Below are positions 11,730-25,500 of a stretch of 64,000 nucleotides of DNA, in pieces. A program made the translations under genes and the position numbers. The stretch covers positions 1-64,000 of the forward strand of contig JAURVB010014082.1 in the NCBI GenBank assembly GCA_033002965.1. Reading direction: 5' to 3'. Every line of letters starts with the position of its first letter. Position 1 is the stretch's first letter. The notes under the pieces are model-generated. The model was not told the DNA's origin and searched no databases. It saw only the letters and a program-made list of their open reading frames with translations. Source of the stretch: Piper betle (lineage: Eukaryota; Streptophyta; Magnoliopsida; Piperales; Piperaceae).

Positions 11730-14700
11730 ATGATGATACCGGCGAGACATGTCCCGCCGATGATGGGGAAGGTTGGTACCGCATTTGGGTCCTCCGGTCT
11801 GTCGCTTGCTCAGGTCAATGTCTCTCTCAAAAAATCTTCATTGATTCTTCCACTCTTTGATAAGACTTGTTCTGCGTTTATTTTAGATATCCACGAGTCT
11901 TCTCCTTCACTTACGTGAGCTTTTTGCTTAGTTAGTTGAGAACCAATGTTTTGCCATCAGAGGACAGATCAATCTCGAAGTTTGTGATACGCGTCACTCT
12001 TTTCTCCGTGACTACAAGTGAGAGATTGAATAGTAACGATCTTAGGAAAGAGAGAAGACAAAGTAAAAAGGCCATATTTTTTACAGAAAAGAAGAGAAAA
12101 GAGGCTGCTTTGTCCTAAGAGAAGATTGATCTAGAGCTCAACGCAAATACGCAATAATTGATTTGTCATGGGTAGTTTTGGGTTTGAGCTAAGAATTTGT
12201 GATTGACATGGTGGTTTATTTTTCTTGTGTTTGGGGATTTTTGTAGCCGAACCTGTTGGAGGGGCAAAGCCTCCCATTAGAGATGATACAGACGCCGAAG
12301 AACGAGATGGCCAAGCTCCTAGACGAGGACTTCGACAGCAAGTCGGGCAGCGAGAACGTGGACGGCGTCTCCGGCGACGATCAAGATCCCAACCAACGTC
12401 CAAAAAAGAAGCGCTACCATCGCCACACCCAGCACCAAATTCAAGAGATGGAAGCGTATGCGCTATACTTCCATATTATATTACCACGCACACACTTCAA
12501 TAGCATGCTAAATTGTAAATCTCTTTGAATGGGTGTCCTTTAGCTTCTTCAAGGAGTGCCCACACCCAGATGACAAGCAGAGGAAGGAACTCAGCCGTGA
12601 GTTAGGGCTTGAGCCTCTCCAAATTAAGTTCTGGTTCCAAAACAAGCGGACCCAAATGAAGGTGAGCACCATCAAATCTTCCTGCCATGATCATCTCAAT
12701 CCTGGTTAACAACTACGTACCAACTAAGTGATGTATTGCTGTCTATATATTGCTGTGCAGAACCAGCACGAGAGACAAGATAACTCACAACTAAGATCGG
12801 AGAACGAGAAGCTAAGATCTGAGAACATTAGGTACAAGGAGGCCCTCGGCAATGCCTCCTGCCCTAACTGCGGCGGCCCAACCGCTCTCGGAGAGATGTC
12901 TTTCGACGAGCACCAGCTTCGCATTGAAAACACCCGTCTTCGTGAAGAAGTACAACTCCAACTGCACCTCACTCTGATTATAGTCATAACATTATATCAT
13001 AATACTTTGGAAACAATGTTCTGATTGTTCGCATTAAAACAGTGTAGTGCTAACAATGTTGGACCTAGTTTTTAAATGCCCCACCGACTTCATTTTTTCC
13101 GAGCATGGAACTAAATTTGTGTAGGGAAAGAACTATTTTTTGTTTACAAATAAGACCCCTTACAAAGAGCTATATATATCTAAGAAAAAATTGGGAAGTT
13201 TTCCTCATATTGGTTCTTAAAACTTTATCATTTAGAATACTAATAATGATCACTACTCTTCTCCATCTGAATTATAGACACCATTCTTCTCTGTTTGTGA
13301 GTTTATGAGAAGAGTTCCATTTGTGAGGGCACCATTACAAATCTTCCTTCACAATTACAAAATATTTTAGTTTTCAAATCGGGACCTGAGTGTAACAAAA
13401 CAAATGTTGCTCATAAATAGTTTGTGCTCGCTAACACTTCTCGTTCCCATCATTCAGAATTGGACTCTTCTGATTAATCTTGTTCCTTCTATACGATGTG
13501 TATGTGTATGTATATATATATATATATATATAATTCAATATAGAAGAATCAGAGTTCACATGAACTAAATTTCTTAATACATGCAGATCGATCGGATATC
13601 GGGCATAGCGGCCAAGTACGTTGGGAAGCCGATGGCCGGCCCCTACTCTTTCATCCCATCCTCCGTATCCTCCCGCTCGTCGCTCGACCTCGCCGTCGGC
13701 AACTTCGGGGTGCAGCCAGGGGCCATGGGAAGCGCCGGCGAGATGTTCGCGGGCGACCTGTTGAGGTCAGTGCCGGGCCAGTCGGAGATCAACAAGCCGA
13801 CGGTGGTGATCGAGCTGGCGGTGGCGGCCATGGAGGAGCTGATAAGGATGACGCAGCTGGGGGAGCCGCTGTGGGTGCCGGCAATCGACGGCTCGATGGA
13901 GACGATCAACGAGGAGGAGTATGTTCGGACCTTCCCGAGGGGGATTGGACCCAAGCCTTTTGGGTTCAAGTCGGAGGCTTCCAGGGATACTGCCGTCGTG
14001 ATTATGAATCACATCAACCTTGTTGAGATCCTCATGGATGCGGTTGCTATTTCTCTCCTCTCAATCTATCACTTCAATTGTTATCATGCACTTTGCCATT
14101 TTACGTTCTTGAATATTGAATTTTATTGTGTATGGAGATGCACGTCACCATGAAAAGAACAGCCAATTTGTCCATATTAAAAATTGCATTTGTATAAGAA
14201 CTCATACATAGGACTTTATAACGTGAGTAGTATTATATTTATTTTAGTTGTGTGTTTTGCTTTGAAGATAAGATCAGGAGCGAGGCTGCCAAAATGCACT
14301 TTGGATGTAAAATGCAATCATCTTATTATAAATTCATTATATTGTGAAAAGAAATATGAGGAAATTAACATAGTCTTATGTAAATCATGGGGGTTACAGA
14401 AGCCTACTATATATTACCAAAAATTTGTCAAATATAAGGTTTGGCTTTGTTTTCTCCATTTGTGGATGAAATTGGTACTTTTGCAGAACCAGTGGTCGAG
14501 TGTCTTCTCCGGTATTGTGTCCAGAGCATTGACACTTGAAGTTCTCTCCACCGGCGTGGCTGGGAATTACAACGGAGCATTGCAAGTGGTATGCATCTAC
14601 GTGTTCATAAAACTAATATACATGGTTAATCATATTTCTCATTAATTGTTATTATATGTAGTAGAAACTACATATTAGAGAATATCGTGTGATAACATGG

Positions 14701-17230
14701 GTGCGTGTCTATCTCTTTTATTTTGTGAAATCTCGAGCAGATGTCGGCAGAGTTCCAAGTGCCGTCACCGTTAGTTCCGACAAGAGAGAGCTACTTTGTT
14801 AGGTATTGCAAGCAACACACCGATGGGACTTGGGCAGTGGTAGATGTTTCTCTTGACAGTTTACGCCCAAGCCCTATTATGAGATGCCGAAGAAGGCCTT
14901 CTGGATGCTTGATTCAAGAGATGCCCAATGGCTATTCCAAGGTATTAATTCTATCAAGCAAACTTGCAACATTTTGATCATCACTGTCAATCATATTGAA
15001 TTATAGATATAGTACCCGTTAAAATTAAAGCACGTAAAGCTGTGATATAACATAGAACCATAACCTATATAAACATCTATGTAAGTTTGCAAATAACATT
15101 TTCACTAATTTATTCATGACTTGATTGTATATCTTCTTTTCTATATGTCAGGTTACATGGATTGAGCACGTGGAAGTGGATGATAGAGCTGTTCATAGCA
15201 TTTACAAGTCTTTGGTGAACTCAGGACTTGCATTTGGGGCAAAAAGGTGGGTGGCTACTCTTGATAGACAGTGCGAGCGCCTTGCAAGTGCCCTGGCTAG
15301 TAGTATTCCTGCTGGAGACGTCGGTGGTAATTAATCTACACACTGTCCTAATTATGCCTTTACTTTGAAGCTGCTGCTTCTCACATTTACTATATATAAG
15401 ATGAAGTATAAATTTAGATCTTCCTAGTGTCAAGCTTTTAGCTTAAAATTTAACATGATATATAGCCTCATGTCATGGTAGGCAAAAATTGGAGCAATAA
15501 ACATTTCCAATTTCCAATGGCATATGTAATCAACTTGGCTATATATTTCTAAAACAAAATCCAGAACTAGAGTGTGGAATGTTGATTTACTACTTCCTTT
15601 GACTTTATTCCAAAGGTATAATATTTTGCCCATGTTACATTTTGACCGAAAAGGGGAGAATTTGTTGAATAAGTGCTAAAGTAACGCTAAATAGGTTGTC
15701 TTTGTTGGTACGAGTTCAATTCTACTTAATTAAGTAGATTTTAAAAAAGAGAGCTTAGTTAAAGCAATGTCTGAGTAACCATTGAATGGGATCTGCACTA
15801 GCTAATGTTGTAGGGCTACAAGCAACACTGGATAAGTTGTAGCCATCTAAAATTTATAATTATACGTTTTTGTGAAGAATTATGATTTCAAATTATGAAT
15901 GTTGGGTCAGTGATAACAAGTCAAGAAGGGAGGAAGAGTATGTTGAAGCTTGCAGAGAGAATGGTAACGAGCTTCTGCTCGGGAGTGAGTGCCTCAACAG
16001 CTCATACATGGACTACATTGTCAGGGAGTGGCGCTGATGATGTGAGGGTGATGACCAGAAAGAGTGTTGATGACCCCGGCCGGCCCCCTGGGATCGTTCT
16101 TAGTGCTGCTACATCTTTCTGGATCCCTGTCCCTCCCAAGAGAGTTTTCGATTTCCTGCGCGATGAAAATTCTCGCAACGAGGTTCGTGATTTCCATTTT
16201 ATATGCTTTGAATTCACTCGAAGGTTAATTTTTGTTTTGGGCGAAATTAAAAACGATCACTGATGTGAACAACTTTATTTGACGATGTTTTTGTTAACAA
16301 ACACGGAGCTTTAGTAACAAATATTTCGTCTCTAGTATATACCCTATTTTCTTGTAGTGATTAATCTTATGGTACTCAAACCTATAAAAATTAGGAGAAG
16401 TTGAGACCTTGCTTTTATAGTTTTTGATAATCTTGCTGCTTTTCATTTTGAAAAGAAAGTTAGCTTCTATACTCGAAGTATCCAATGCTTCTTTCTCCTG
16501 TGAAAGCAAAATATCTTTCTTTCTGATGAAAAGATTTCTAGGGATATGATTTCTTCTTGCAACTTGATATGAAAACGGTGATGATATAGCAACTTCGTAA
16601 CATTATAATTATAAAGTATAAACTTGGTGTACATTGATCGAAATTATACAGTGGGATATCTTATCCAATGGAGGACTCGTTCAAGAAATGGCCCATATTG
16701 CTAACGGCAGTGATCCCGGCAACTGTGTCTCCTCCTTCGTGTCAATGTAAGCTGCAAATCTTTCTGTCTTTCTTTTCTTTTGTGTCCATTTATATATTAT
16801 ACATATATACGATCTAAATTATATAAATAATATATTTGCGTGTATTTGACAACAAAATCAGAGTGCCAACTCCAACCAGAGCAACATGCTGATATTACAA
16901 GAGAGTTGCACCGACTCAACTGGGTCCTTCGTCATATATGCACCAGTTGACATGGTAGCCATGAACGTTGTGCTCAATGGTGGGGATCCAGACTACGTCG
17001 CTCTTCTGCCGTCCGGTTTCGCAATACTGCCCGATGGGCCCTCTTCGGGCATGCATAACGGTGATCAGGTGGTTGGCTCCGGCGGTTCTCTTCTTACTGT
17101 GGCATTTCAGATATTGGTGGACTCTGTGCCGACAGCCAAGCTCTCACTTGGGTCGGTGGCCACCGTTAATAGTCTCATAGCTTGCACTGTAGAACGAATC
17201 AAAGCTGCTGTTGCAGGCGAAAACGCTTGA
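11730..17230 (+). CDS. HDG2: HD-ZIP IV homeodomain-leucine zipper transcription factor, HDG2-like (frame broken in exon 10)
   Basis: Epidermal regulators of this family bind L1-box DNA in the nucleus. Exons: 11730-11813, 12247-12455, 12544-12661, 12761-12949, 13587-14042, 14487-14588, 14741-14941, 15152-15326, 15911-16182, 16652-16746, 16862-17230 (about 756 residues after one correction). Order: acidic N terminus ([10 protein letters not shown]); homeodomain about residues 80-138 ([10 protein letters not shown] to [10 protein letters not shown]); zipper-loop-zipper with CPNCGG; START domain from about 270 ([11 protein letters not shown]); HD-SAD region with [19 protein letters not shown] and FDFLRDEN; C-terminal [20 protein letters not shown]. 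The N terminus ([13 protein letters not shown]) and overall match point to the HDG2 clade. Homologs usually start MPAG just upstream; here that codon reads CGG, so the next ATG (11730) is used. Exon 10 lacks one base near 16729-16733: NCVS should continue LLRVN, but as written the frame shifts and soon stops in exon 11. A 3' UTR intron (17236-17312) is likely. Confidence 0.92.
13509..13532. repeat. (TA)n microsatellite in HD-ZIP IV intron 4
   Basis: About 24 bases of TA repeat shortly before the exon 5 acceptor at 13586. Confidence 0.9.
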
Positions 17231-19571
17231 ACCAGGTTTGTGATCTTCCATTGATTAGCAAGCTTATATATGATTGAAAGATGACCTACCATCGTTAATT
17301 TGTGTATTGCAGCAAGATCATGATGAAATGGATCAGAAGATGAAATACAAATAGAAGTGGGAGTCAAGAACGCACCTCAGATGTTCCTTGCAATGTGGTG
17401 TACGTGAAGGATAAACACACAAGAAGCAGCTAGCGAAGGCTAGTGAGTCCGCACGCTTGCACCACCATGCAAGGGTATTGGTTCGGGCATTGACTTCCTC
17501 CAACTCACTTTTATTATTATTCTAGGGATATATGCTCATATATCTTGTAGTGTATCTGCTGTATCTTGTTGTATTTTGCATTCTCAACCTCTCTTTCGTA
17601 CCGTAATTTGCTGTGTATGAACTTTCAGATGATGCTATGTCATGCGTTGGCTATTCAAGTACTAAATATATTGAAATTGAAGCTAGTTAGTTAAGAGACG
17701 CCATCTCCTCCTCTCCGTTATTAACCTCTAAAATTTCTTTGCCTGGGTCGTGTCCTGCATCGTGTTTCATCTAGAGTGTTTGTTTGTGCTCTTATATATG
17801 AACAGATTGTTGTCTCCAGGACAGACCTTGAGGCACGTGGCTGTAGATCACTAAAGGCCTAAAATTAATATGAATGTAAAAATCATCTGAATCAACCAAT
17901 ACCCATCTTATGAAAGTATAAACTCCGACCTCTAACAACTACCATATAATCATCCTTGTCGTTTATGGTTATAAATATTGCTCGTCATAGATCATAATTT
18001 ATTCATGTGGCAACCAATTTGATATTACCGTGGAAGCAATAGTACATGTAAAAAGGACTCTTCAACTTTTTTCCCCCTCAAGGTTTCATTTTTTGTTTTT
18101 TATTTTTTTGGCTCCTAGTATAATTTTAAAATTCTTAGTGTTAACTGAGTCAAACTCTATAAATAATTCTTCGCTAACTAAATTCATTATTATCTCTCAA
18201 ATTCTCCCCAATTTTATTAAAAAAGATTTTGAAAAAAATTATTTTTCTTTATTTTAGTTAAAAAATTAAATTAAAATAATATAAATCATATCTTTATTAA
18301 TATTAAATTTCAAAAAGAGTAATCTCTTAGTTTGATATATTCTTTTGTTTATTAAATTAAAGAAATTAATATAAATAATTTTGAGTCTTAAAACCAACTT
18401 GAAATCGAGATATCTCAAAGCATAGTTATCTCCATAGCCTACTAAATAGAGTCCGAGTTCCAAATTTTCAATCCATGGCTCTTAAGTGGAGTGGAGTACT
18501 CTCAAACTTAACGTTATAAATATTGTCTCTTATTTCGTCCCTCAATAATTTCTTTATTGGATGAAAAAGATGAAAGCTAAGGAAGTTCTAAACTTGGTAT
18601 AACCAACCAACCCTTCACCATGATGCATACCAGGGAACAAACCAACAAATCCTTCGAACAATTATTACTCTTCAATCGATGCATCTGCCCAGCCGCTGTA
18701 TCAACTTCTGTACCGGAAAGCATAAAGAAAAACCTGCATGGGGTGCTCTAAAATATAGTCAGACTTCAGACTTCCATTAATTTTTAAACATCTGTGGCAT
18801 GTCATCAATCTACGTATCGTCATGGTACTACAATGCTGTACTGCTCAGCATTTGATCAAACCAAGCTGGCGGTTTGACAGTTTGTCCATCTCCATTGAAA
18901 TATAAACGCCATCACAAGTAACTCCACAGCAACCCATTGACTACTTGTCACCACTAAAAAGTCATGTCACAACTCACAAGCATGTTTATTTCCAAGAAAT
19001 AGCCTTTTTCAGAGCTAAAGGGACGGCAATGAAAGCAAATATTTCAAACATATGCAGTGTTGAGCCATGTGCAAAAGAGAAATTAAATCAACTAATCCCA
19101 ACTACCACGCAAGAAGAAAAGAGATGAAGAACCTGACAGTGGGAACTGGGAACAACCCGCACCAGAGACAAGACTTTGGTTTACTTTTTCATCTTCCACT
19201 CAATATCGTAGACTCGCATTGAAGAAGTCAGTTCTGCACTTAACAAACAAAAAGAATAGAAATCTGCCCACATTGTACTCGTTTAACCACAATTTATAGA
19301 CGCCACATGATTTAGTTTTTCACTAAGCCAGTTTGATTTAGTGTTCTTCAACCATTAGGTACAGAATTTACAAATTCAATACAGTAGAACCTCCAGAGAC
19401 TGCAGAAAATCAATTTGGCTGGATGTTTAGGTAGATATTTGCCATCAATATTGCATCAGGATCAAAGGATACACAATTAAGAATTTTTTTTGCTTTCAGC
19501 ATACCACACCCTTTAACCCATGAAAAATATTGCCTGAGATGCCCGAAGCGGAGCAGTTCCAAAGGAATCTA
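17231..19571. other. convergent intergenic region between HD-ZIP IV gene and AP5Z1
   Basis: Holds the 3' ends of two convergent genes. The HD-ZIP IV 3' UTR probably contains a small intron at 17236-17312 (CAG before GTTTGT, acceptor TTGCAG). The rest is AT-rich with no recognised coding sequence; frames at 18030-18463 are low-complexity. Confidence 0.5.
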
Positions 19572-22500
19572 TCATCTCCCTTGGATAATGTCTGAAATAG
19601 AAAAGTCATGAAAAGGAGGACCTGCAGAAGAGGTAATATAACAAAATGATTTAGAAATCTAACACGACTTCTACCTTGTGTTGTTTTATGCTTTTTTGAT
19701 AACGCAAGGATGCATTACCCCAGAAAGAGAAATATCTTGATAGTAATATAATGATACGAGAAAAAGGAAATATCCGTCAAAAAATAGAATTTGGACAAAA
19801 AAAAGGAAGAATAATTAAGGAGAGGATGTCTGGACAAGAGGAAGTATATTTAACATAAGTGGATGAAGGAAGCTATAATTCGCCAGAAGAGAGAAATCGA
19901 ACTAAACCAGGAAGCAATAATTTTATTCTATCACCAAAACCATATTGCTCAAAGTCTATACCACACATAATTATAAACTCAAGAGACACTGTAAATACAA
20001 GATTACAAAATAAAAGACCAGCAGTACTAATATTTAAAATCTAAAATCCAATAGAAAGATGCTAAAAATGCAACTTTAAATTAAATGACTTCCTATTATT
20101 AAAAGCTGACTAGTATACCCTGATAATAATACTTGTCTTACATCAACTTGTCATATTTACAGAATTTTACTTTATGCAATGAATCTTAGAATCCACCATC
20201 ATTGCACCGAACTGATGATTCCACACCAATTTAGCAATTACGAATTCTTTTTCTTCTCATATGTGATATATCATTTTCAGCTGAAAGGACGCCTAGGTAC
20301 AATGGTTGATTCTTATAATAAAAAGTGAAATGCCAGGTCAACTCGTAGTATATTAGGAAACCTATCGATAAAATATGGTCGTAGTATATTAGAATTATGA
20401 ATTGTCATGGCTCCTTAAGTGCATATAACCTTCATTCATGGCAACAAGATACACAATAAGAACAACACTTTGCTAACAATTAACCTCCTATGCCACTAGG
20501 ATACAGATTTAACATAACAGTTCCCTGTGAATGCTTCAATTCGAAAATTCAAAGAAACTTCATTCTCAAAGAACGTACAAATGAATAGAGAATCCAGAAA
20601 ATAATTGGAACTAATGAGTAAACCAGCATTAAAAGTAGAACACCTTCCATTTGATGCAATATATAGAAAGGAATGTGGGCAATCATCTTTTGCCCTCCTT
20701 CACTCCAGTTAACAATCCCTGGATTCCGCTGCTCTTCACATGTTGATCCCAAAACAGAAAAGCAAATAGCTGGGTCATTCATCAACCCTAGATAATCACA
20801 AGCACGCCTCCAGATTCTCCTGTCAGTATTTTGAGAACGAGCAACCTGTTTTATGCTATTTAAGTCAAATCACCTTGTACTAGTCTCCCACAAAAGCACA
20901 ACTGCAAATGTACCTTTGCTAAGGACACGCGGGCTCTGGGATATAATTCTCTATGGCACGTAGCAAGCTTCGCAATAGCTGTGAGAACAAAACAAAGAAG
21001 TCGAGCTTGTGATGATTTTTGTGTGGCAGCATCATCTGGGTGAGGATTTGATTCCTGACTTATACCGAGTCGACTTCACATGGGAAGCAGAGAAAGAAAC
21101 ATCAAAATGATGCACCAGTAATTGCATTGCTCACATGCGCGAGTATATCCTACTTTTAAACAAGCCAAACCTTGATGAAAGATTTTCATATAAAAGTAAT
21201 TCGAGGCTTTCAAACAGCTCACGAGCTGCATCCTTGTGGATGGTGCCTCCACCTCCATGCTCCCCAATGGCCCAACATAACTGCAATGCCAACTCAGTCT
21301 ACAAAATAGCACAATTCAATGAGATAAGGATGCCACAATGAATGAAAAAAAGCGATTTATTCATGATATCCTACACTCCTCAAACCCTAGCTCATATGTT
21401 TCATGAATGTGTTATTTTTATCAATCCTGAAGGCAAATTTCGAAAGACATGAAATTAAATTATAGCATCAATAGTTACAATAATATTCTATTTGCTAGCC
21501 TAATTACTATTATTCTTAACTTTAGCAATGCTAGTGCATTACTAGCCCCAAGCCCGGACAAAGGAGGGGGTGACATCAGGAAGAACATCTGACCATTGAA
21601 ACTTTGTCATTTATAATCACAAAATCCTAGTTTAGGATCCATGTCCTCAATGCCTTTTTGGGTATCAAGTGGAAGAAGAGAAGAAGAATTACTATTAGTA
21701 TTCTTAGATATCTAAGCAGTGCCTATGAAGGACCTTCAAATAAGAGTATTTTAACAGAAAATACAATATCACCTTAGCAGGACTATCATAGGCTTCTCCA
21801 AGTCTGTCAATGATGGGCTTCTGCATAAACTAATTCATTTTAGGGCTTGCAAGAGAAGATGAAAAATTTAGCTTAATCCTACCAAAGCGTAACAATTAAA
21901 TACAAAAGTTGCAGCAAACAGTGACAAAACAACAATCATTACAATTTCACTTCAAAATCTCATGTATCCAACTGAGGTGTCAATATTAACAGGTAAAAGG
22001 CATGCCTTTACTTTTAAAATGGATATTCATGAGTCAGAAGATGCGGAAAATATTATGTCAAAATGAGGTTTCACTGTGCTAACAAAGTCAAAGTTCAAAA
22101 ACTATGATCTAATTTACAACCAATCTCACTTTTGAATAAAGCATCAGGCAAACCTGTACTCATCAATATTATTTTGGATAATACATGGTTTCGGTACCTT
22201 TAGAAGTGCCACAAAAGTGGGAGATCTTTGAAATGCAGCGAGCATAAATTCCAAGAGCCTCTTCTGAACCTATTCAGCATAGCATAAAATAAAATCAGAA
22301 TTCACTGGGAACAAAAGCCTTAAAAGATGGTGATTCGGTGACAGCAATTAGCATATCTAGCCATGAAGAGTCTAACATCATACATCTGATTATTTCTGAG
22401 GCTAACAAAACATATAATATGCACCACTACCTCGCTAAGTACTATCAGTAATTGGACCACCTTAAGTATATATCTTTTTTTCATTAACAGATTTTTGGAG

Positions 22501-25500
22501 ATTCAGTTCACTAATAAAAATTGAACTGGATAAAAGTTATCACGGCAATTTATGTTTGATTACTAGTTATACCATATTCATAGTATTGGATGCTAAATCT
22601 AGCGGAAAAAAGAGCTAAAAATGTAGTCTTGGGAACTAGAAATGCCTACTATTACAAAAATACCTAAATGATAATCGTTACCTCAAAAGTATGAACTCGG
22701 TCAGGAAACAAGGTGGAAACTCTGGTCATAAGAAGTGGAAGCAGAGCACATATAAGTGCTGCAACAACCATACACAGATATGAATTTATGCAGAAGGCAG
22801 ACATTTACTACAAGCTTTTATAGAAGTATCTTACATTCACTCATATGCTGCAATGCAATTGCAAAATAAGCGTCAAGAAAACGAGGACCCATTCGAAGTG
22901 CCTGCTTCAGCCTCTCTGAGAGGACCACTGACAGCTGCTTGCACGACTGCAGCAATCCCAGGATATGTCGCATGGCGTTCCTGTGAGTAAACTCATCATG
23001 TACAGTACAATCATGATCCTACTGCTACAGAAAAATAAATAAAAAAAGAAAAACAAAAAGATCATAGGAAGTGCACTTTCAACAAGCATAAATAAAATCA
23101 AACAACATAGACAAATCTGTGAAAGGAGCATCTGTGAAAAGTATGGGATCATACTGCTAATCCATCATTTTCATCCTTAAGAAGATCGAGAAATAAAGGA
23201 TCAGCAACATCTATAGTATTGTTGTCATCAGACCCAGAGTCTCCACCCCTATCTTCAATACTAGAACCAGTGTATGCTTCATCCATTAGAGCTAACAGCA
23301 TCTGCATCAAATTTAAAAAGAGAACAGGGGAGAAAAAAGCATTAATCTTCAGAAGCTTATATTTTATCTAATTACATTTTTTTCTAGATCAAAGGATGAC
23401 CTCAGGAGCTGTACTCTTCTGCAGAGAAGCAATGCCACTTCCAAGGAGGGACCCTGAATTACGTTCCACCTTTTCCAGTGCCACCACTAGTACTGATTGT
23501 ACATCAATTTTGCAGTAAAATAAGATGACTGTATGGAGGAACAAAAAAATGACCCGACCCATATATTGATGGCATATGACAATTCTTTCTCTTGTCCAAG
23601 TTCTCAAATTAATAACTGAATGGTACATTTCACAATCTCCAAAAGTAAACAAAAATGAAGACAAGAAAAAACTACTTACCAGGCAAATCTATAAGTGATG
23701 GAAATAATGGAAGAAAGGAACCAGGAGAGATTAGTCCAGGAAATACCTTCAAAAACATATGTTCGACACTGCAAATTGAATTAAGCCAGGGTTAAAACCA
23801 TCCGCAAGTCAACTCAAATTATCATTATCTACACTTTAATTATGCTAACTAAGATGACATAGTGGCAAGTTTTACGGATCAAATTCCTTTCTGAGGGCAA
23901 AAATCAAAAGTGAGGAAAATGATAGACAACACAAATCATACACCTTTCTATTTATGGGACAGGATTTATGAGAAATGGCTGCTTGAGGAATATTAATATA
24001 CTTATCTTCCCTCATAACTCTACAGATAAAGAAATAGAATTGCTTCTAAATGAAACATGGCAATAAGTTCTTGACACAATGTAAGCTAAAACTATTTTTA
24101 AAACCCAAAAGGCACAAAAGGAGGACATAACTTGAGACTCATTACAAACTTGAATAGATCATATGTTGGCAATTTTCATAAAAATGTTATTTTTATTATC
24201 AATTATAACAAGGTTGAAAAGTAACTTCTTGTCAAAATCACTCTTGAGAGGCATTCTTTCGTTTCCCACGACAGGCCTTCAATTCTTCTTTTACTATAAA
24301 TCATGCCCCTCTGTCTGATTTTATGCAAGTTCCTTCTTTTCAATCTTGCCACCAAGCTTGCCGAAAAGGCAATTGTTAAATTGCTACTTAAGCAAGTAGA
24401 AAAAATTGAGAGTAAATGTATTTCTCCACAGCTAGTTTATTTCTAAATGGAAACATGAGATTGCAAATATTTCTGGCTCCAAGTAAAGGTGAACTTAAAA
24501 TAAGAATTCATTTTAAAGGCATACACTGGAAGCACCAAATTTTATATATGCCAAGACCGATTTCACGCCTTTTACTACAGGCGGAAGTGGTACCTGACTT
24601 AAAATAAGAATTGCACTGTTGTTACTTTCAGTAAAATGACACATGCAAGATATTTAATAATTGTCACTTACTTCTCACCATTCCATGCAACCAGTTTTAG
24701 AAGCAAGGGAAAAACTGCAAGAAAAAAAAGTTGGTGAGTGATATATGACATTCCCTAACTCGCACTAAGTCAAAATGCCTACTAACCTACAGCTCAATGA
24801 GCTCATTCAGCTCACAAATATTCCAACTACTTATTCCCACCGATCTTATGAATTAAGAAAATATTACAACCACTTACTTGTGGAAGTAAGGATGGGAAAG
24901 AACTGAGCATTTTCGCCTTATTAAGGCTCAAGAACTTAAGTGCCGCCTCTGCTATGACTGGATCAGCAAACTCTCTATCATCATGTAAAGGTGCATCAGA
25001 TAACATGTTGTATGATTCTTTAATAACTCTGTAACCAAGTCTTCACTGCACATACTTTCCAATAAGTTTGGAGGCATGTTGTGACAGGAACAACCATGCT
25101 AATGAATTTAAAAATTACAAAGTGATGAAGCAAGTTATAAGTTTTTGCTTAGTATCAAAATAATCAATAGTCAAGTCTCAATCATATACATTACCGGCTT
25201 AAGCATGACCGAAAGAATGCACGGAAACAAGGATCTGCATCATGTAAAACCATCTCCCCGAAGTCAAGAAAAACTGAAGAATGGCCTGCTTGGATCAAGT
25301 CACAACTAATGCAATGAGTAATTTAGTGACAACTGGCATGTAACTAGAGAGATCCATTACAGATGTAAAAAAGCCATCAAAAAGTTCATCATTCAATTTC
25401 AAAACAAAATTAAATTCAACGATCAAGTCACAAGATCAATCCTAACAATACTTGTGCACTATTGCTTGTTCTTTACCATTGCCAATCCTACGCCCTGGAG

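Noticed and set aside
14184..14645. 153-codon plus-strand frame across HD-ZIP IV exon 6
   Set aside because: Only 14487-14588 is exonic; the rest is intron read-through.
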